Shown in pieces: positions 45,867 through 56,610 of a DNA stretch of 64,000 bases. Below the pieces are notes generated by a model, which made no database searches, was not told the DNA's origin, and worked only from the letters and a program-made list of their open reading frames with translations. This DNA comes from Thysanoteuthis rhombus (lineage: Eukaryota; Mollusca; Cephalopoda; Oegopsida; Thysanoteuthidae). The DNA is taken from assembly GCA_963457665.1 (NCBI GenBank), contig OY735207.1, positions 36,295,816 to 36,359,815 of the forward strand, given 5' to 3'. Position numbers and translations under genes: made by a program. The stretch's first letter is position 1. Every line of letters begins with the position of its first letter.

Positions 45867-46640
45867 TACAGTGAACCCTCTCTATAATGTACCTCAATTT
45901 AATGAATTTTAGCTTCAACAAATCATGGATCCATCCTAATTGACCTTGGATTCACTGAAGTTTGATTAATGTGAGAACCAGTCATCAATCATACGCATTC
46001 CAAGACTGATGGGATACGTTGGTGTGAAGCAATTCTGGCATGCGTGATTATGGTGTAGTTTCCTTGGATACTCATTCGTGTCAACGTGTTTTTCATACTG
46101 TGCTTACTGTGTTGTTCTTTTTATGTGCATTTTTATCATTACTTCTTAATGTTATACACCTACGTCTGCTTCTTCAGGGAAACACAAACAGAATATATTG
46201 TCTATGAAGACAAAGCTAGAAATTATTGAGGAACATGAGCATAGTCACAACTGGGTTGAGCTCATGGAAATGTACAATCTCAAAAAATGACGATATACAT
46301 TCTGAAGGTGATGGACAAGATCAGGGAGTGCTGAATAAGCTGAAGTCGGGAACTAAGGGTGCAGGATCATTTAGGATGAGGAAACTACCCTTCAAATGCC
46401 TGGATGAGGCTGTCTTTTTGTGGTGCAAACAATGAGCTGAGGGAGTGCCTATCAAAGGCTTGGATATTCAGCATGTTGCAGAGAGGATGGCCTATTTATA
46501 TAGGCCATGAGAATTTGAGTGCACTGATAGCTGGTCGTGATGTTTTAAGAGGTGAAATGGCATTGTCAACAAAGCCATAACCAGAATGATTCTGAATGCT
46601 GTATATAACATTAGTCATTTGCATGAAGAGGTAAGATTGA
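45867..46640 (+). mobile_element. pogo/Tigger-like transposon fossil, 5' end and DNA-binding region
   Basis: After TA, the 5' terminus reads CAGTGAACCCTCTCTATAAT (45869), typical of pogo-group terminal repeats. Downstream, broken frames give MKTKLEIIEEHEHSHNWVEL (46203-46262; psq-type helix-turn-helix), KCLDEAVFLWCKQ (46395-46435) and EGVPIKGLDIQHVAERMA (46439-46492), the CENP-B-type second DNA-binding domain. The catalytic DDE region and 3' terminus are not recognised. At least two frameshifts and several stops are present. Confidence 0.72.
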
Positions 46641-46839
46641 AAATAGAATGAGGGGCAACTGACCTGCCTTTAGAATCACTAAATATTTGTTAAATTCAGT
46701 GCACTACTGAATTTACTTCTTATTCATTGAATGAGGGGCAACCATTGAGAATAAGAAATTTTCAGCTTTATCAACCAGCCTTTCCCCATCCCCAATTAGT
46801 TCTTTATAGCAAGGGTTTTATTATACTGTGCTACGAAAA
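46641..46839. other. Noncoding sequence
   Basis: A GAATGAGGGGCAAC motif occurs at 46647 and 46731, marking a small duplication. Confidence 0.4.
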
Positions 46840-46925
46840 TTGCAGTAAGATGTACCATTTTTGTTATGTTAACAAACACGCAAACAAACGTACAGAAATC
46901 GGATCATTATAATATAGATAATAAA
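46840..46925 (+). repeat. 3' end of the ATTATxATATAGAT-tailed repeat family
   Basis: GATGTACCATTTTTGTTATG, AAACAAACGTACAGAAATCG and ATCATTATAATATAGATAAT match the ends at 15945-16000 and 50738-50815. Confidence 0.55.
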
Positions 46926-48017
46926 CTAGGAAAAACCCAAACAAAATGTCAGTAATATCTCCTCTCCCTAATCCCATGCCTTAATTACTAGTTGTATGTC
47001 ATTAACCATAATGCTTAGTGGAATGATTTTCTATATACAGTCAAGTTCTGAATAAAAAATTGCCAGGCACAATAAAATACTCAGATTTACAAGTTTTCCA
47101 CTGCAATTTGTTATTAGACTCTGGTCTGGTAGAAATGTCATTTTTCTGCACATGTCTTTAAGTGCTATAACTTTCAGTGTAAGGTTCAATTTCTAGATTA
47201 TTCATTCTAACGTGACATGTGAAATACAAGGATTTCATGGAGAAATTATTACAGCTTTTTATTCAAAATCCCTGCTCACAACAAATACTGATAAGGCTAG
47301 CAGTTCAAGTTATTGTCAGAATCACTGCTTAGTATGTGAAATGTGACTAGTTTGAGCAATTGACCAGTTTATCATTATTTATATAATAGTTCTTTTATGT
47401 AACCTATAATACCACAAGAAGGATTTATCGAACAAATACGTCAAAATTTTGATATTCTAGATGAAGGGTTCTTAACTTTTTATGGTTCTAGACTTGCAGT
47501 ACACCATCACCATCCATTGTCTCTACACCCTCTTAATCAAAATAAGGATCATTATCATTCTCTCCTAAAAACACTATAAAAAACAAAATAAATGAATAAA
47601 ACAAAACCAACAAACTTATTTCTCTAACCTAGTTTACTTTTACTAAGCAGGATATCTGGTTTTGTCCTCCTGTAGTTAAAATATAAAATCTTAGCACAGT
47701 TTTTTATATAACTACTCGCATGCTATCAGAAAGATCAAGTTAGTTTCTCCGGTTTTAAAACATGTTTATTAAAGTTCAGTGACAGAGGTTCACAAGCGAC
47801 ATTACAAGGATGAATTAATGAGGAAGAATTAACTGATATCCTCTAGCATGGATAGCAGAATGGAAACAATCTTGTCTGAGGATCAATTAAAGGGTTTGCT
47901 ATGAAATTTCCAAAAGTCTACCAACTACAACAGACATCTGAAGAAGGCTGTAGGCTGCAACAGCTGAAACATTTTGATTATAACAAACAAGATGAGGACA
48001 CTAGTTCAAGTATATCT
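46926..48017. other. AT-rich noncoding sequence
   Basis: No gene; contains the second copy of the CATGTCTTTAA..TAACTTTCAGTGT phrase near 47154. Confidence 0.45.
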
Positions 48018-48140
48018 GTATTTGTACCTGGTTTAGAATAGGGCCTCAGAGGTGAGCTGTCCAGCTCTAAGAGATTGAACTTAGTATTTTTCAGCCTTCA
48101 GTCCCATTCTATTACTGCTGAGCTATGCTTCGTTTACTTT
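48018..48140 (-). mobile_element. tRNA-derived SINE head
   Basis: On the minus strand GCATAGCTCAGCAGTAATAG (A-box-like) is followed about 45 bases on by AAGTTCAATCTCTTAG (B-box-like). It has lost tRNA folding and is followed by unrelated sequence. Confidence 0.5.
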
Positions 48141-49676
48141 ATTGACACTGAGCTTACTCAAGCATGTACACATCTGGATGAATTACGGATTTGCATCTTT
48201 GGCATTTTAGCTGACCTTAACACTGCAGTTGGTAGTGGATGTAGCTGATTATTTATTGTTAATCTGATAAGGAAAACCTGAAATTGGGTTGGGCTATGTG
48301 TGTGTAGAAATGGTGATGGGAGAGCAAAGCAACTAAAAAAAACAAAAACAAAAAAAACAGACATTGTGGCAAAAGGTGGCTTTTAAGCAGAAAAATATCA
48401 AAATGTCATTTTCATGATCATATCACTCGCCCCTTCCCTTCAATCAATATGAACATTTGGCTATCTTGTTATTGTGCTTCCAGTCTTTTGTAACCAGTTG
48501 TAGTTGAACACAAGGTCAAGTACACGTTCAGTTCTTTTTTGTGTTTGTTGTTAGTACATAGGATTATCTCTTCATGTCAGAACACTCGTACAGTATTGAC
48601 TTTACTCTTTCTCACTTTCACTAACTCATTGCAATGTGTTGGTGATAAAAGAATGTCTATATCACCGAGAGAGACAGAGAGAGAGGAAGTGTCCTTCTAA
48701 AAACCCAGAATAATGTCAGTAAGTCTACCTGGATTACAACTTCACTGCTACCTTAGATAGCATATCATACAGTGCAACAAAATAAGCATGTCCTCATCTC
48801 AGTGTCAGGAGTCTAGTGCATTGCCATAGCTATTGATATTGCCTCAAATAAAACTGGAATGAATGTAAGTGTGTGTCAGAGAAAATACGCGACAGCCCAC
48901 AAGATGTACGTGTGTATAATTTGGCAGTGAACATGTTAAAATCATAATCACCTCTGCTTGCAGTGATGTTGTCTGTCAAAGCACTTTGTACTTTTATTAT
49001 ATCAATTCTACTGAACAACGTACTGTATAACTTTTCCTTATCACATATGGAAAACATTTGACCTATAATTCAATAAGTTTCTGAGAAATAACCTTTCTCT
49101 TTGGGTGGTTGAGGGGTACAGACTAATCAAGATTGTCTATAACATTCACTCGTAGGGATTATTTAAGCTCATTGATTTCACATTGAAAATTAGGAAGGTA
49201 TTGTACAATATTCTATCTTTGATATTTACTAAGTTTAGTTTAGTATGGTACAAGGCCAAATATGGGGGATCAGGGGATTGTGTTATGCCAAATTTCCAAA
49301 TGGGAAGGGCCTGCCAGCTTGGGAATCCTGGCTTTTACTCGGGTTGAAACGGGCTGGTGAAGATGTAACAAAAAAGGGGCTAAGCAGTGCAACATCATCT
49401 AGATGTTAATGGGCCAGAAAATTATAGAAAAATTACCACAGTGCTTGAGTAATCAAAATAGTTATGCATATATATAAACTTGTTAAAATGCTTAAATGAA
49501 TCTCAACCAACCTTTATGTATAATCTATACATTCTCTATATTTCTTAGGTTAGGGATTTTTCTATAATGTTTAAAACAATGTTCTGGTGATTTGTGCTGT
49601 TCAATTATATCTAAATATATTTATCTAATGTCCTTATCATTTGAAATTGGGTTGTACTTTGCTGTCTTGTCATTAG
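48141..49676. other. AT-rich noncoding sequence
   Basis: A GAGAGAGACAGAGAGAGAGG tract lies at about 48667. Open frames here are short and featureless. Confidence 0.5.
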
Positions 49677-49990
49677 ATTTAGGTGGTGCGGGTTGGTGTA
49701 ACAGTTACCGGCACAGAAAATAGAATAGTTGAACCCAGTTCAAGTTTTGATCAAGACTGCTCATGTTCACTTTGTACTAATGCCCTTGGGGAAAGGTATG
49801 GATCCACTTCTCACCCCAGCAATGAGTAAATAGCTGGGCTCTTCGAGTTCTTTAGTCTTGTAAGGCAGTCCAACTAAGAGAATGTAACTCTAACAGCACA
49901 AACTGGGAGCAGAGTCTCTAAAACAGACTGGTGGTACACTCTACCTGGCAACTCCTGCTGCCAAAAAAGGCTGCAGCAACCCTCCCAATT
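49677..49990 (+). mobile_element. tRNA-derived SINE (family S1), near full length
   Basis: The head GGTTGGTGTAACAGTTACCG carries an A-box-like segment and CCCAGTTCAAGTTTTGATC a B-box-like one. The body continues AATGCCCTTGGGG, GCAATGAGTAAATAGCTGG, TTGTAAGGCAGTCCAAC and ends near CTGCAGCAACCCTCCCAAT. It aligns with minus-strand copies at 43073 and 62885 and the partial copy at 55083. Confidence 0.78.
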
Positions 49991-50509
49991 TAAAGAAATT
50001 CATGCCCAGTTTACCATTCAAATTTCTGTACAGCCACAGACATCAATAAAACAATGGTCAACCAAGAACAAAAAATTAAATGTAAACCAGTCTCCATATA
50101 TCAAATAACTCTGACAAACTATCAAGCATTTTAAGCTTGAATAAAATTTGCCCCGGCAACTCCGACTTGAACATAGGCCTTTTTTTTTCTTTTTTTCTTT
50201 TTTTTTTCTTCTTTTAAATATTACATCAAAAAACAATTACTTGGGTCAAAGACCATGGCAGTAATGTGTGACCTGCTGTTGTATGAAAAAAATAGCTGTC
50301 AGTGTTACTTGTCATTCATCTTTGTTTCTGGTGTTTATTTTGGGATTAAACATAAAGGTTGTGATGCCTTTCAAATGTTTGCATTTCTCTTGAGTATTGA
50401 TTTTTCTTTTTTTTTTTATCATTTATATCTGATTATTTTTTTAATTTTTTTTAGGAAGCTAAAATTGCAGGTACTATTTTTAGTAGTGCTTGCTTGAAGG
50501 CAGTCTTCC
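49991..50509. other. AT-rich noncoding sequence
   Basis: A pyrimidine (T/C) tract at 50180-50215 and T-runs. The 80-codon hydrophobic open frame at 50255-50497 reflects T-richness. Confidence 0.5.
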
Positions 50510-50820
50510 TATTTATAGAATTTCTATTATAGTTCTTTACAAATGAATAAATAAGAGAAACTACTCTGTAATTATCATTTAATATACCTGTTATCTTCCT
50601 TGAGAAATCATAATAATATAGATAATTGGGGTGAATGCAAATGCAGACCCCACACTATTGTCATTAAGTTGCAAACTGGAAATTACATATTTTCCAAGTT
50701 AATATAATACAGCTGAAATCCTCTGACAAAAACTCACAAACATGTGCCATTTTTGCTGTGTTACAGTAGCATACATACATACATACATATATACAAAGTC
50801 AGATCATTGTACCGTTTAGT
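50510..50820 (+). repeat. Interspersed repeat with ATATAGAT-type end, copy 2
   Basis: Aligns with 15767-16000 (AAATGAATAAATAAGAGAAA then CTACTCTGTAATTAT, ATATAGATAATTGGGGTGAA, GACCCCACACTATTGTCATT). It ends CATACATACATACATA then CAAAGTCAGATCATTGTA. Confidence 0.55.
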
Positions 50821-50937
50821 TGTTTTGGAACTGATACCTGAATGAAATAACTCAACTAAACTGATTTTGGATAAGGTGGATGAAATTTTGAATAAAGTTT
50901 ATTGCAGAAATGTTATACGAGGAATCTTTTATTGATG

Positions 50938-51743
50938 TATAGTTTGGTGCAAAAATACTTGCGTTTTTTTTATTTTTTAAATTTTAACCTAGTTGCTTAT
51001 TTTGGAATAAAGTATTAGTTAACTATGTTAACTATTTACTTAAGCCAAACATTCTCTTTTCCCTACTTATTCTGGTTTATTTGAGGCTGTCAAACCAAAA
51101 ATGGGAAAAGGACAAATTCGAGATAAAGTAGCAGATACTGCTTGCAATATTAAGCAAGTATTTGGCAAGGGGCCTATCAATAAATGTACTGGTCAACATT
51201 GGTTTGAAAAATTTTGAAACGGAGACAGGAGCCTTGAAGATGCGAATGTCCTTTGAATTATTGACAACATCAGATTGAGGGCTATTGTTGAGGTGGACCA
51301 CACAAAACAACTTACTAGGTTGCAGAGGAACTAAATGTTGACCATTCAATAATTGTTAGACACTTGTACCAAATTGGAAAAGCAAATAAAAGCTTGCTTG
51401 TCGCACAAATGACTCTGCAGAAATTAAACTAATTAGGCTACAAAACTCTACCTCATTCAGCTTACTCACTAGACCTTTCTCTGACCTACTACCACTTATT
51501 TCAACCACTTCCTGCAAGAGAAGATCTCCAATAACTAAGCAGCAGCCTAAAATGCATTAGAAAAATTCATTGGTTCTAATTCTAAGAGTTCTATGCTTCT
51601 GGAAAAAATAGACTTGTTTCTGGTTGGCAAGAATGTGTAAATTCTGAAGGTTCTTATTTCAATTAGTAACTTATTCTAAGCTGTGATATGCTGCTTCCAA
51701 GTTGATTGTGAAAAATGCAATTTTTTTCTGTATCGACCTAATA
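50938..51743 (+). mobile_element. Mariner element with both termini and an internal deletion
   Basis: The 5' terminus TATAGTTTGGTGCAAAAATA is mirrored by the 3' terminus TTTCTGTATCGACCTAATA (ends 51743). MGKGQIRDKV and NIKQVFGKGPINKCT with WFEKF (51101-51214) form the first helix-turn-helix, and HLYQIGKANK (51361-51390) ends the second. The frame then passes without a break into the C-terminal VAQMTLQKLN, a stop (51430), and LPHSAYSLDLSLTYYHLF, so the part with the first two catalytic Asp residues is deleted. The third is changed to Tyr (TYYH at 51487). Upstream frameshifts also exist. At about 0.8 kb it is a non-autonomous derivative of a roughly 1.2-1.3 kb family. Confidence 0.85.
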
Positions 51744-52428
51744 GTAAGATGTAATAAAGCAAAGTTGGTCATAATGATAGCTTATGTTACATTGAATCAT
51801 TGAAAGCTCAATACTCCTGAGTTGTATGTAAAGTAAGCAAGAGTCAATTCAAAAGCTAAGTAGAATTTCAATTCCATGAAATGCATTTTTCTATTTCTTT
51901 TGAATTTATTCATTTATTCGTAAGGATTACCTAATTGTTAGAAAATAAAGTTATAAGAGTACAGTGTCATGTTGGCTTCTGTGTAATGAGAATTCGGTTG
52001 GGATAAAGTTGAATCACTGCCTGGCTTTACTATTCTTCTTTCAGTTGTTGCTAAGTAAACAATCTGCAGCTTTGCAGAAAGTTTAGGATCAGTGCATATG
52101 TGATATTTATGTCCAAGTAGACTTCTGAAAGTGATCTACGGGACATCTATATCCCAGCAGTAATAGAAACCTTGAGATATATATGTCCCTAGTATTTCAA
52201 ATGAGTTAAAGTTTTGATATATAAGAGGTGTTCATTATATAAAAAATTGATATCTAGGGTGCTTGCTGTAAGGGCAATGGGTTAGCAGGTTAGTTTCAAA
52301 GAAAGTTCAGTCTTTACTGAGTACCCCATAATTTTGTCCTTGTAACCAGTCTCTGCCAAGGAAAATACATTGAAGTTCATATCTATTAATTCATCCTTCC
52401 TTATTAATCCCTGCTACTCTCTTTGTTT
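51744..52428. other. AT-rich noncoding sequence
   Basis: A possible very decayed tRNA-like segment near 52262-52330 (GTTAGCAGGTTAGTTTCAAA). No gene. Confidence 0.4.
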
Positions 52429-52851
52429 TCATCATCATCAGTCTTTTAACGTTCTACGTTCGACATAGACCTTCCCCAGGATTTGCCACACTTCTCTATC
52501 ATAGGCATCGTGGAGCCAGTACTTCCTGAACTTGTCTAGCTCGTCTCTCCATCTAATATTCTGACGGCCTCGGTTGCGCATGTGATCTCGGGGGATCCAT
52601 GTCGTGAGTCGTGATGTCCATCGGTTGTCTGCCATTCTTGCAACATGGCCAGCCTACCGCCATTTGAGATTTTTTATGGATTTTATGATGTCCCTGACTC
52701 TAGTCTTTTCTCGGATGTACTGTGCTGTCTTGCGGTCTCTCCATGTGAGGCCCAGCATTATTCTTTCATGTGCACATTGCATGCTTTTCAATTTGTGAAT
52801 AATAGATGTAGTAGCTCTTTCCGATTTATTTATCCTTAGCCAGGATTTCAA
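52429..52851 (-). mobile_element. LINE 3' end, copy 3 (longest RT C-terminal tail)
   Basis: On the minus strand one frame runs SWLRINKSERATTSIIHKLK, then RIMLGLTWRDRKTAQYI, REKTRVRDIIKSIKNLKWR, a TAG at 52654-52656, then AGHVARMADNRWTSRLTTW, IPRDHMRNRGRQNIRWRD and ELDKFRKYWLHDAYDREVW, to GKVYVERRTLKD and stop. A (CAT)n tract follows (the GATGAT tail). The only break is TAG where copy 2 (7.7 kb) has TGG, so this is the least decayed copy. It is 5'-truncated near 52855. Confidence 0.88.
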
Positions 52852-53379
52852 ATTTCATTTTAAATGGACAGCCAATTACTTGGTCAACAGTTGAAGAAGC
52901 ATTTAGCTGGCATATTTTATTTGTACTTGAATTTACAATTACTAAACTGTCCACTTGGGAGAAGCACACTTTGGTTGATTATAAAATCCATATTTTCTTT
53001 TCCCGACTAGGTCTGTTACCCTTTTTGAAGCTGCTGCAGCATATATATTCCAAAGTTTTTATCACTGCGGGGTTGCTTATGTTGCATAGACCTCTCTTAG
53101 AAGATAACTGGGCTCTGTTAATTCAGGCCTAAAGCACCTTAATAGGTTAAAAGCTTAATCATCCTGCATTCAGGATTAATCTGAAATCTCTTGTGCCATT
53201 TGGCTTGGCTCAAATGTGGCAGATGGCATTTGATGACCTGATGAATTGCTGTTCAAGATGTGACTTGTCAACTGCGCTAACATAAATGATAGCCACATAG
53301 AATCTGATGCTTACAAATGGAGTATTGATTTTGCTGTTTACATTTTCTTTTCCGAGTTTTTTCCCTGAAACAGATTACA
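52852..53379. other. Noncoding sequence upstream (minus sense) of LINE copy 3
   Basis: Nothing recognised. Confidence 0.45.
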
Positions 53380-53460
53380 CTCAGCATTGGCCTAGTGGCT
53401 GATACATCTGAATGTTAATGCTTTTTGCTGGGTTAATTATGTAGATGATAACTAGATTTC
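53380..53460 (+). mobile_element. tRNA-like SINE fragment
   Basis: CAGCATTGGCCTAGTGGCTG resembles a tRNA A-box region (compare GGGGCATTGGCCTAGACGAT at 44918). The B-box half is lost or degenerate. Confidence 0.35.
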
Positions 53461-53784
53461 ATTTCTGGTTAAAATATGTAGTAGTTAGGCCTGGAAACTA
53501 GACCTTTCTCTTTTTTTTTTTTTTCTTTTTTTTTTATTCCCTCACTTTTTGGTTCCAAAACAATTGACTGAGGTATTTTTTTCCCCAAGTTACCAGGCTA
53601 GTAGTATCATTATCAATGACTCAATTCTAAACAAAAAACAATCTTGTGACCATTGTTGATATTATAAACAGTTACAATGTTACAAATGGTATAAATATTC
53701 ATTTTGAACACTCATTACATACCTGTTACAATTTTCATGATTGTTTACCTTTCCAATATTTGATTTCGGTGATGGCTTTACATG
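53461..53784. other. AT-rich noncoding sequence
   Basis: T-run near 53512-53534. No gene. Confidence 0.5.
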
Positions 53785-54385
53785 ACATTGTGTCAGAGCT
53801 ACAGGGATGTGTCAAACTAGGCTGGGAAACATTCAGCAAACTTGAGAATATAAGGAACAGAAGAGTGGTCTATGAAACTGGAGAAGAAAGTGTTAAATGA
53901 ATGCATCATACCAGTTATGAAGTACGGCTGCGAGACTTGAACAATTAACAATAGCTTAGCTGAGATACTTGCCATATCTCAGGAAGATTGAATAGATAAT
54001 GTTAGACATTACACTCTGAGACAGAAAGCACAAAAGCTGGATAAGGCATGAAACGGGAGTCTCTGACAATTAATCAATGTGGCATTCCAAACACAGATGG
54101 GTAGGACATTTAGTTAGCACATTGCCAAGATAACAAGTGTGCTATCAGAGTCACCAAATAGACATAAAGAGACAAGGCCAGAATCCAAGGCTGACCCACA
54201 CAAGCTGGAGCTACAAGCTAGTGCATCACATAGGTCCAACATGGTCATACACCACCAAGAATAGACATCTGTGGGATAGGATACAGCAGGACTCCCTCTT
54301 TCAGGAGTCTGATGATGTTTTCTTTATCAGAATGTATACTTATAGCACAATGGTTCCAAAGCCAGTTTCACAAACAATTGATAAA
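53785..54385 (+). mobile_element. Second LINE family, RT C-terminal fossil
   Basis: ISELQGCVKLGWETFSKLEN (53790-53850) is followed after a frame change by MKYGCET, TGA, T (53917-53943). The family motif there is YGCETWT, so Trp TGG has become TGA. Later pieces correspond to the GH-(A/V)-R region and ARNRHLW-like WSYTTKNRHLWDRIQQDS (54253-54306). The layout (G-.FSKL, then YG.ETWT, then R-LWD-I) is the thumb and C-terminal part of a non-LTR reverse transcriptase. It is not the family with the GATGAT tail. Confidence 0.68.
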
Positions 54386-55082
54386 CTTTCTTTGGGGGGG
54401 CTACTCCAGTAGCGTCCAAGTTAGATGCACGTGTCTGCTGATTTTGAATTGAATTTTTTTTCATTTTTTTTTTTTTGTATTTCACCTACAAGTGTTTTGA
54501 GTGTGCATTCACAAGGGTCTTTGTTTTAAGGTAATGCTCTTTTCAAGTTGGAATGAAACTTTTGGTCACTTGCTTAATTTTGTTCTGTTCTTATAGAGAA
54601 AGCATTTTCAAGGAGGTTTGAAATTTTCCTTCTTTTTTTTTTTTTTAGATTTTCTTTTAGCTACTTATATAATCTTCCATAAACACCCTATACATTGAAA
54701 GTGCAGGTTTTGATGTAGTGAGGTTAAGGCATTGCTGTTCAAATCAATGTAGCTCAGTATAAGCTGAAAGCAAAAGAACATTCAATTATGTTGAGACTTT
54801 GAACAATATGTTGATATTTCTTAATCACAATAATCGAGGTATATTTGTAAAGAAATCATTGATCATCATGTAAACTGATTTTGACTTATCTTTACTCTAA
54901 CGAAGGTTTTAGAGTGAAAGAAAATTCACTTCAGTGGTGCGGCTCTAAATATATTGGAGGAAAGAAGTATTATTACCATGGTTATGAGATCACTCAAAAT
55001 AAGAACTGGAATATATAAATTATTCATTTAGAAGATGATGATTTATTTTTTTATTGAAATATATGATTATGAACTATTTAAG
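54386..55082. other. AT-rich noncoding sequence
   Basis: T-runs near 54458-54476 and 54632-54648. Nothing recognised. Confidence 0.5.
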
Positions 55083-55290
55083 ATTTAGGAGGTGCAAGTA
55101 GTGTGAAGGTTAACGGCACAGAATGAAATCAGTGTACAGTGTTCAAACTCCGGCTGTGACAGTTCACAATGAATTGCTTCATGCGTCATTGAACATACAA
55201 AGCAATTTGTATGGTCCTATTCAGAGATTGTTGCTATTCAGTATTTATAGTATACCGTCTTCATGTCAGTCTTGTCCAAGGGCAGATCAA
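55083..55290 (+). mobile_element. tRNA-derived SINE (family S1), diverged copy
   Basis: GATTTAGGAGGTGCAAGTAG, GGTTAACGGCACAGAATGAA and CAGTGTTCAAACTCCGGCTG align with the head of the copy at 49677. GTCCAAGGGCAGATC near 55267 may be the CCCTTGGGG region. The body is rearranged or decayed. Confidence 0.55.
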
Positions 55291-56199
55291 GTCATACTTA
55301 TATACTAAGTGATTGTTTGTTACTTTTTCAACTCCTGAGCATAGATTCATTTGTGAAAATAAATATTCATCAATTTTTCTTAATTGTTTTTGGAGAGAAA
55401 TTAAATCGGTTCTTGAGAAAAAACAAACAATTATTGCAACAATTCATTTTTCTTTGAAAAATATATTCCAATAATAGACAAACATGTTTAAAAACAAAAT
55501 TTTAAAGGTTTTCTTCAGAAGTAACATGGACAAATTCAATCAATCTGTTCTGTAACTTTCAACACAGATGTTAACTTAATTAAGATAGGCAACTCTAGTC
55601 ACTTTCTGTTCGTGCCAAGGAAAGCAACATAATTTTCTTTATGAAAAAAAATTACTTGAACCTTTCTATTTATTTTATTATGTTTGTTCCCAATAAGTTT
55701 GAAGTTTTCCTATGTTTACCTTACAATAAAATATTCAAAGCAGAGATTTTTGCTTAGAAAGTCTTTACTCATTAATGTTATCATGAACTTTTGTTCTCTT
55801 AGCATATTGCCAGATCTACAGTTGAACAAATGTTTGAAAAAAAGTTCTGATTTTCAACTTTGATTGAGAATCTTATAGCAAGTTTTCTTAAGATCAACGG
55901 CTGTTAACTGAGTTTGACACTGTTCCTAAACAAAGAGGTCTTGAATATTCCTTGATGTCTGCAGTTTTCCTGAAGCTCTATTGGCATTTTAGGGAAATCT
56001 TGCAATGAAAATAATCCTTGTAATCTTGCGAGAAATCTGCTGAAATACCTTCGAAGATTAGATGAAAATCTCAACAAAAATTTAAGCAAACCAATTTTCT
56101 TCTTCCTCCTGCATTTTAGATATTGATAAGCAAAGTTCACTTTCCTTGTCATTTTGTTTGCAATCAAATTGTATTATCTGTTTTGGTACATTTCAATGG
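55291..56199. other. AT-rich noncoding sequence
   Basis: The 87-codon minus frame at 55904-56167 has no recognisable domain. Nothing else. Confidence 0.5.
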
Positions 56200-56610
56200 T
56201 TTTTAGGTGTTGATAACTACGAAAAAAATACTTTCCAAAAAATAGTGTCATCGGAACCAAGGATTATCAGAATAGGAAATAAATCAACGTAAAAAAAATT
56301 GCTTTCAGAATACAAGTTCATGTTAATGAAACAACTTACAAAAAATGTGTTATCACAATATTAACCCAGGTGAAAAAGCAATTTCCAAAACCAGAGTTGT
56401 CACAAAAAAAACATAACAAAAACTCAGGGTCCAGTTCTGCATTGTAATTGTATATGTTGATTCCCCTACTAAACATTATGTAATGAGTGAAAACCACCTG
56501 GAATTATTTTATTTATTCAGTTTGAGCACCCTGGAGATGCAAGGATAAATATATTCTACCTATCATGTGCCATTTTGTTGGGTTACATACCTACATAAAA
56601 ACTATTGTTA
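56200..56610 (+). repeat. Interspersed repeat related to 23935-24640
   Basis: 56420-56605 aligns with 24440-24640 (GTCCAGTTCTGCATTGTAAT, then AATGAGTGAAAACCACC, TTTGAGCACCCTGGAGATGC, TATCATGTGCCATTTTGTTG). Upstream units containing CACAA.A.AA.CCA and GTTGTCACAA repeats are less clear. Confidence 0.5.

Noticed and set aside
53646-53900. 84-codon frame considered as a host gene
   Set aside because: Its C-terminal half matches the LINE reverse-transcriptase tail, so it is transposon sequence.
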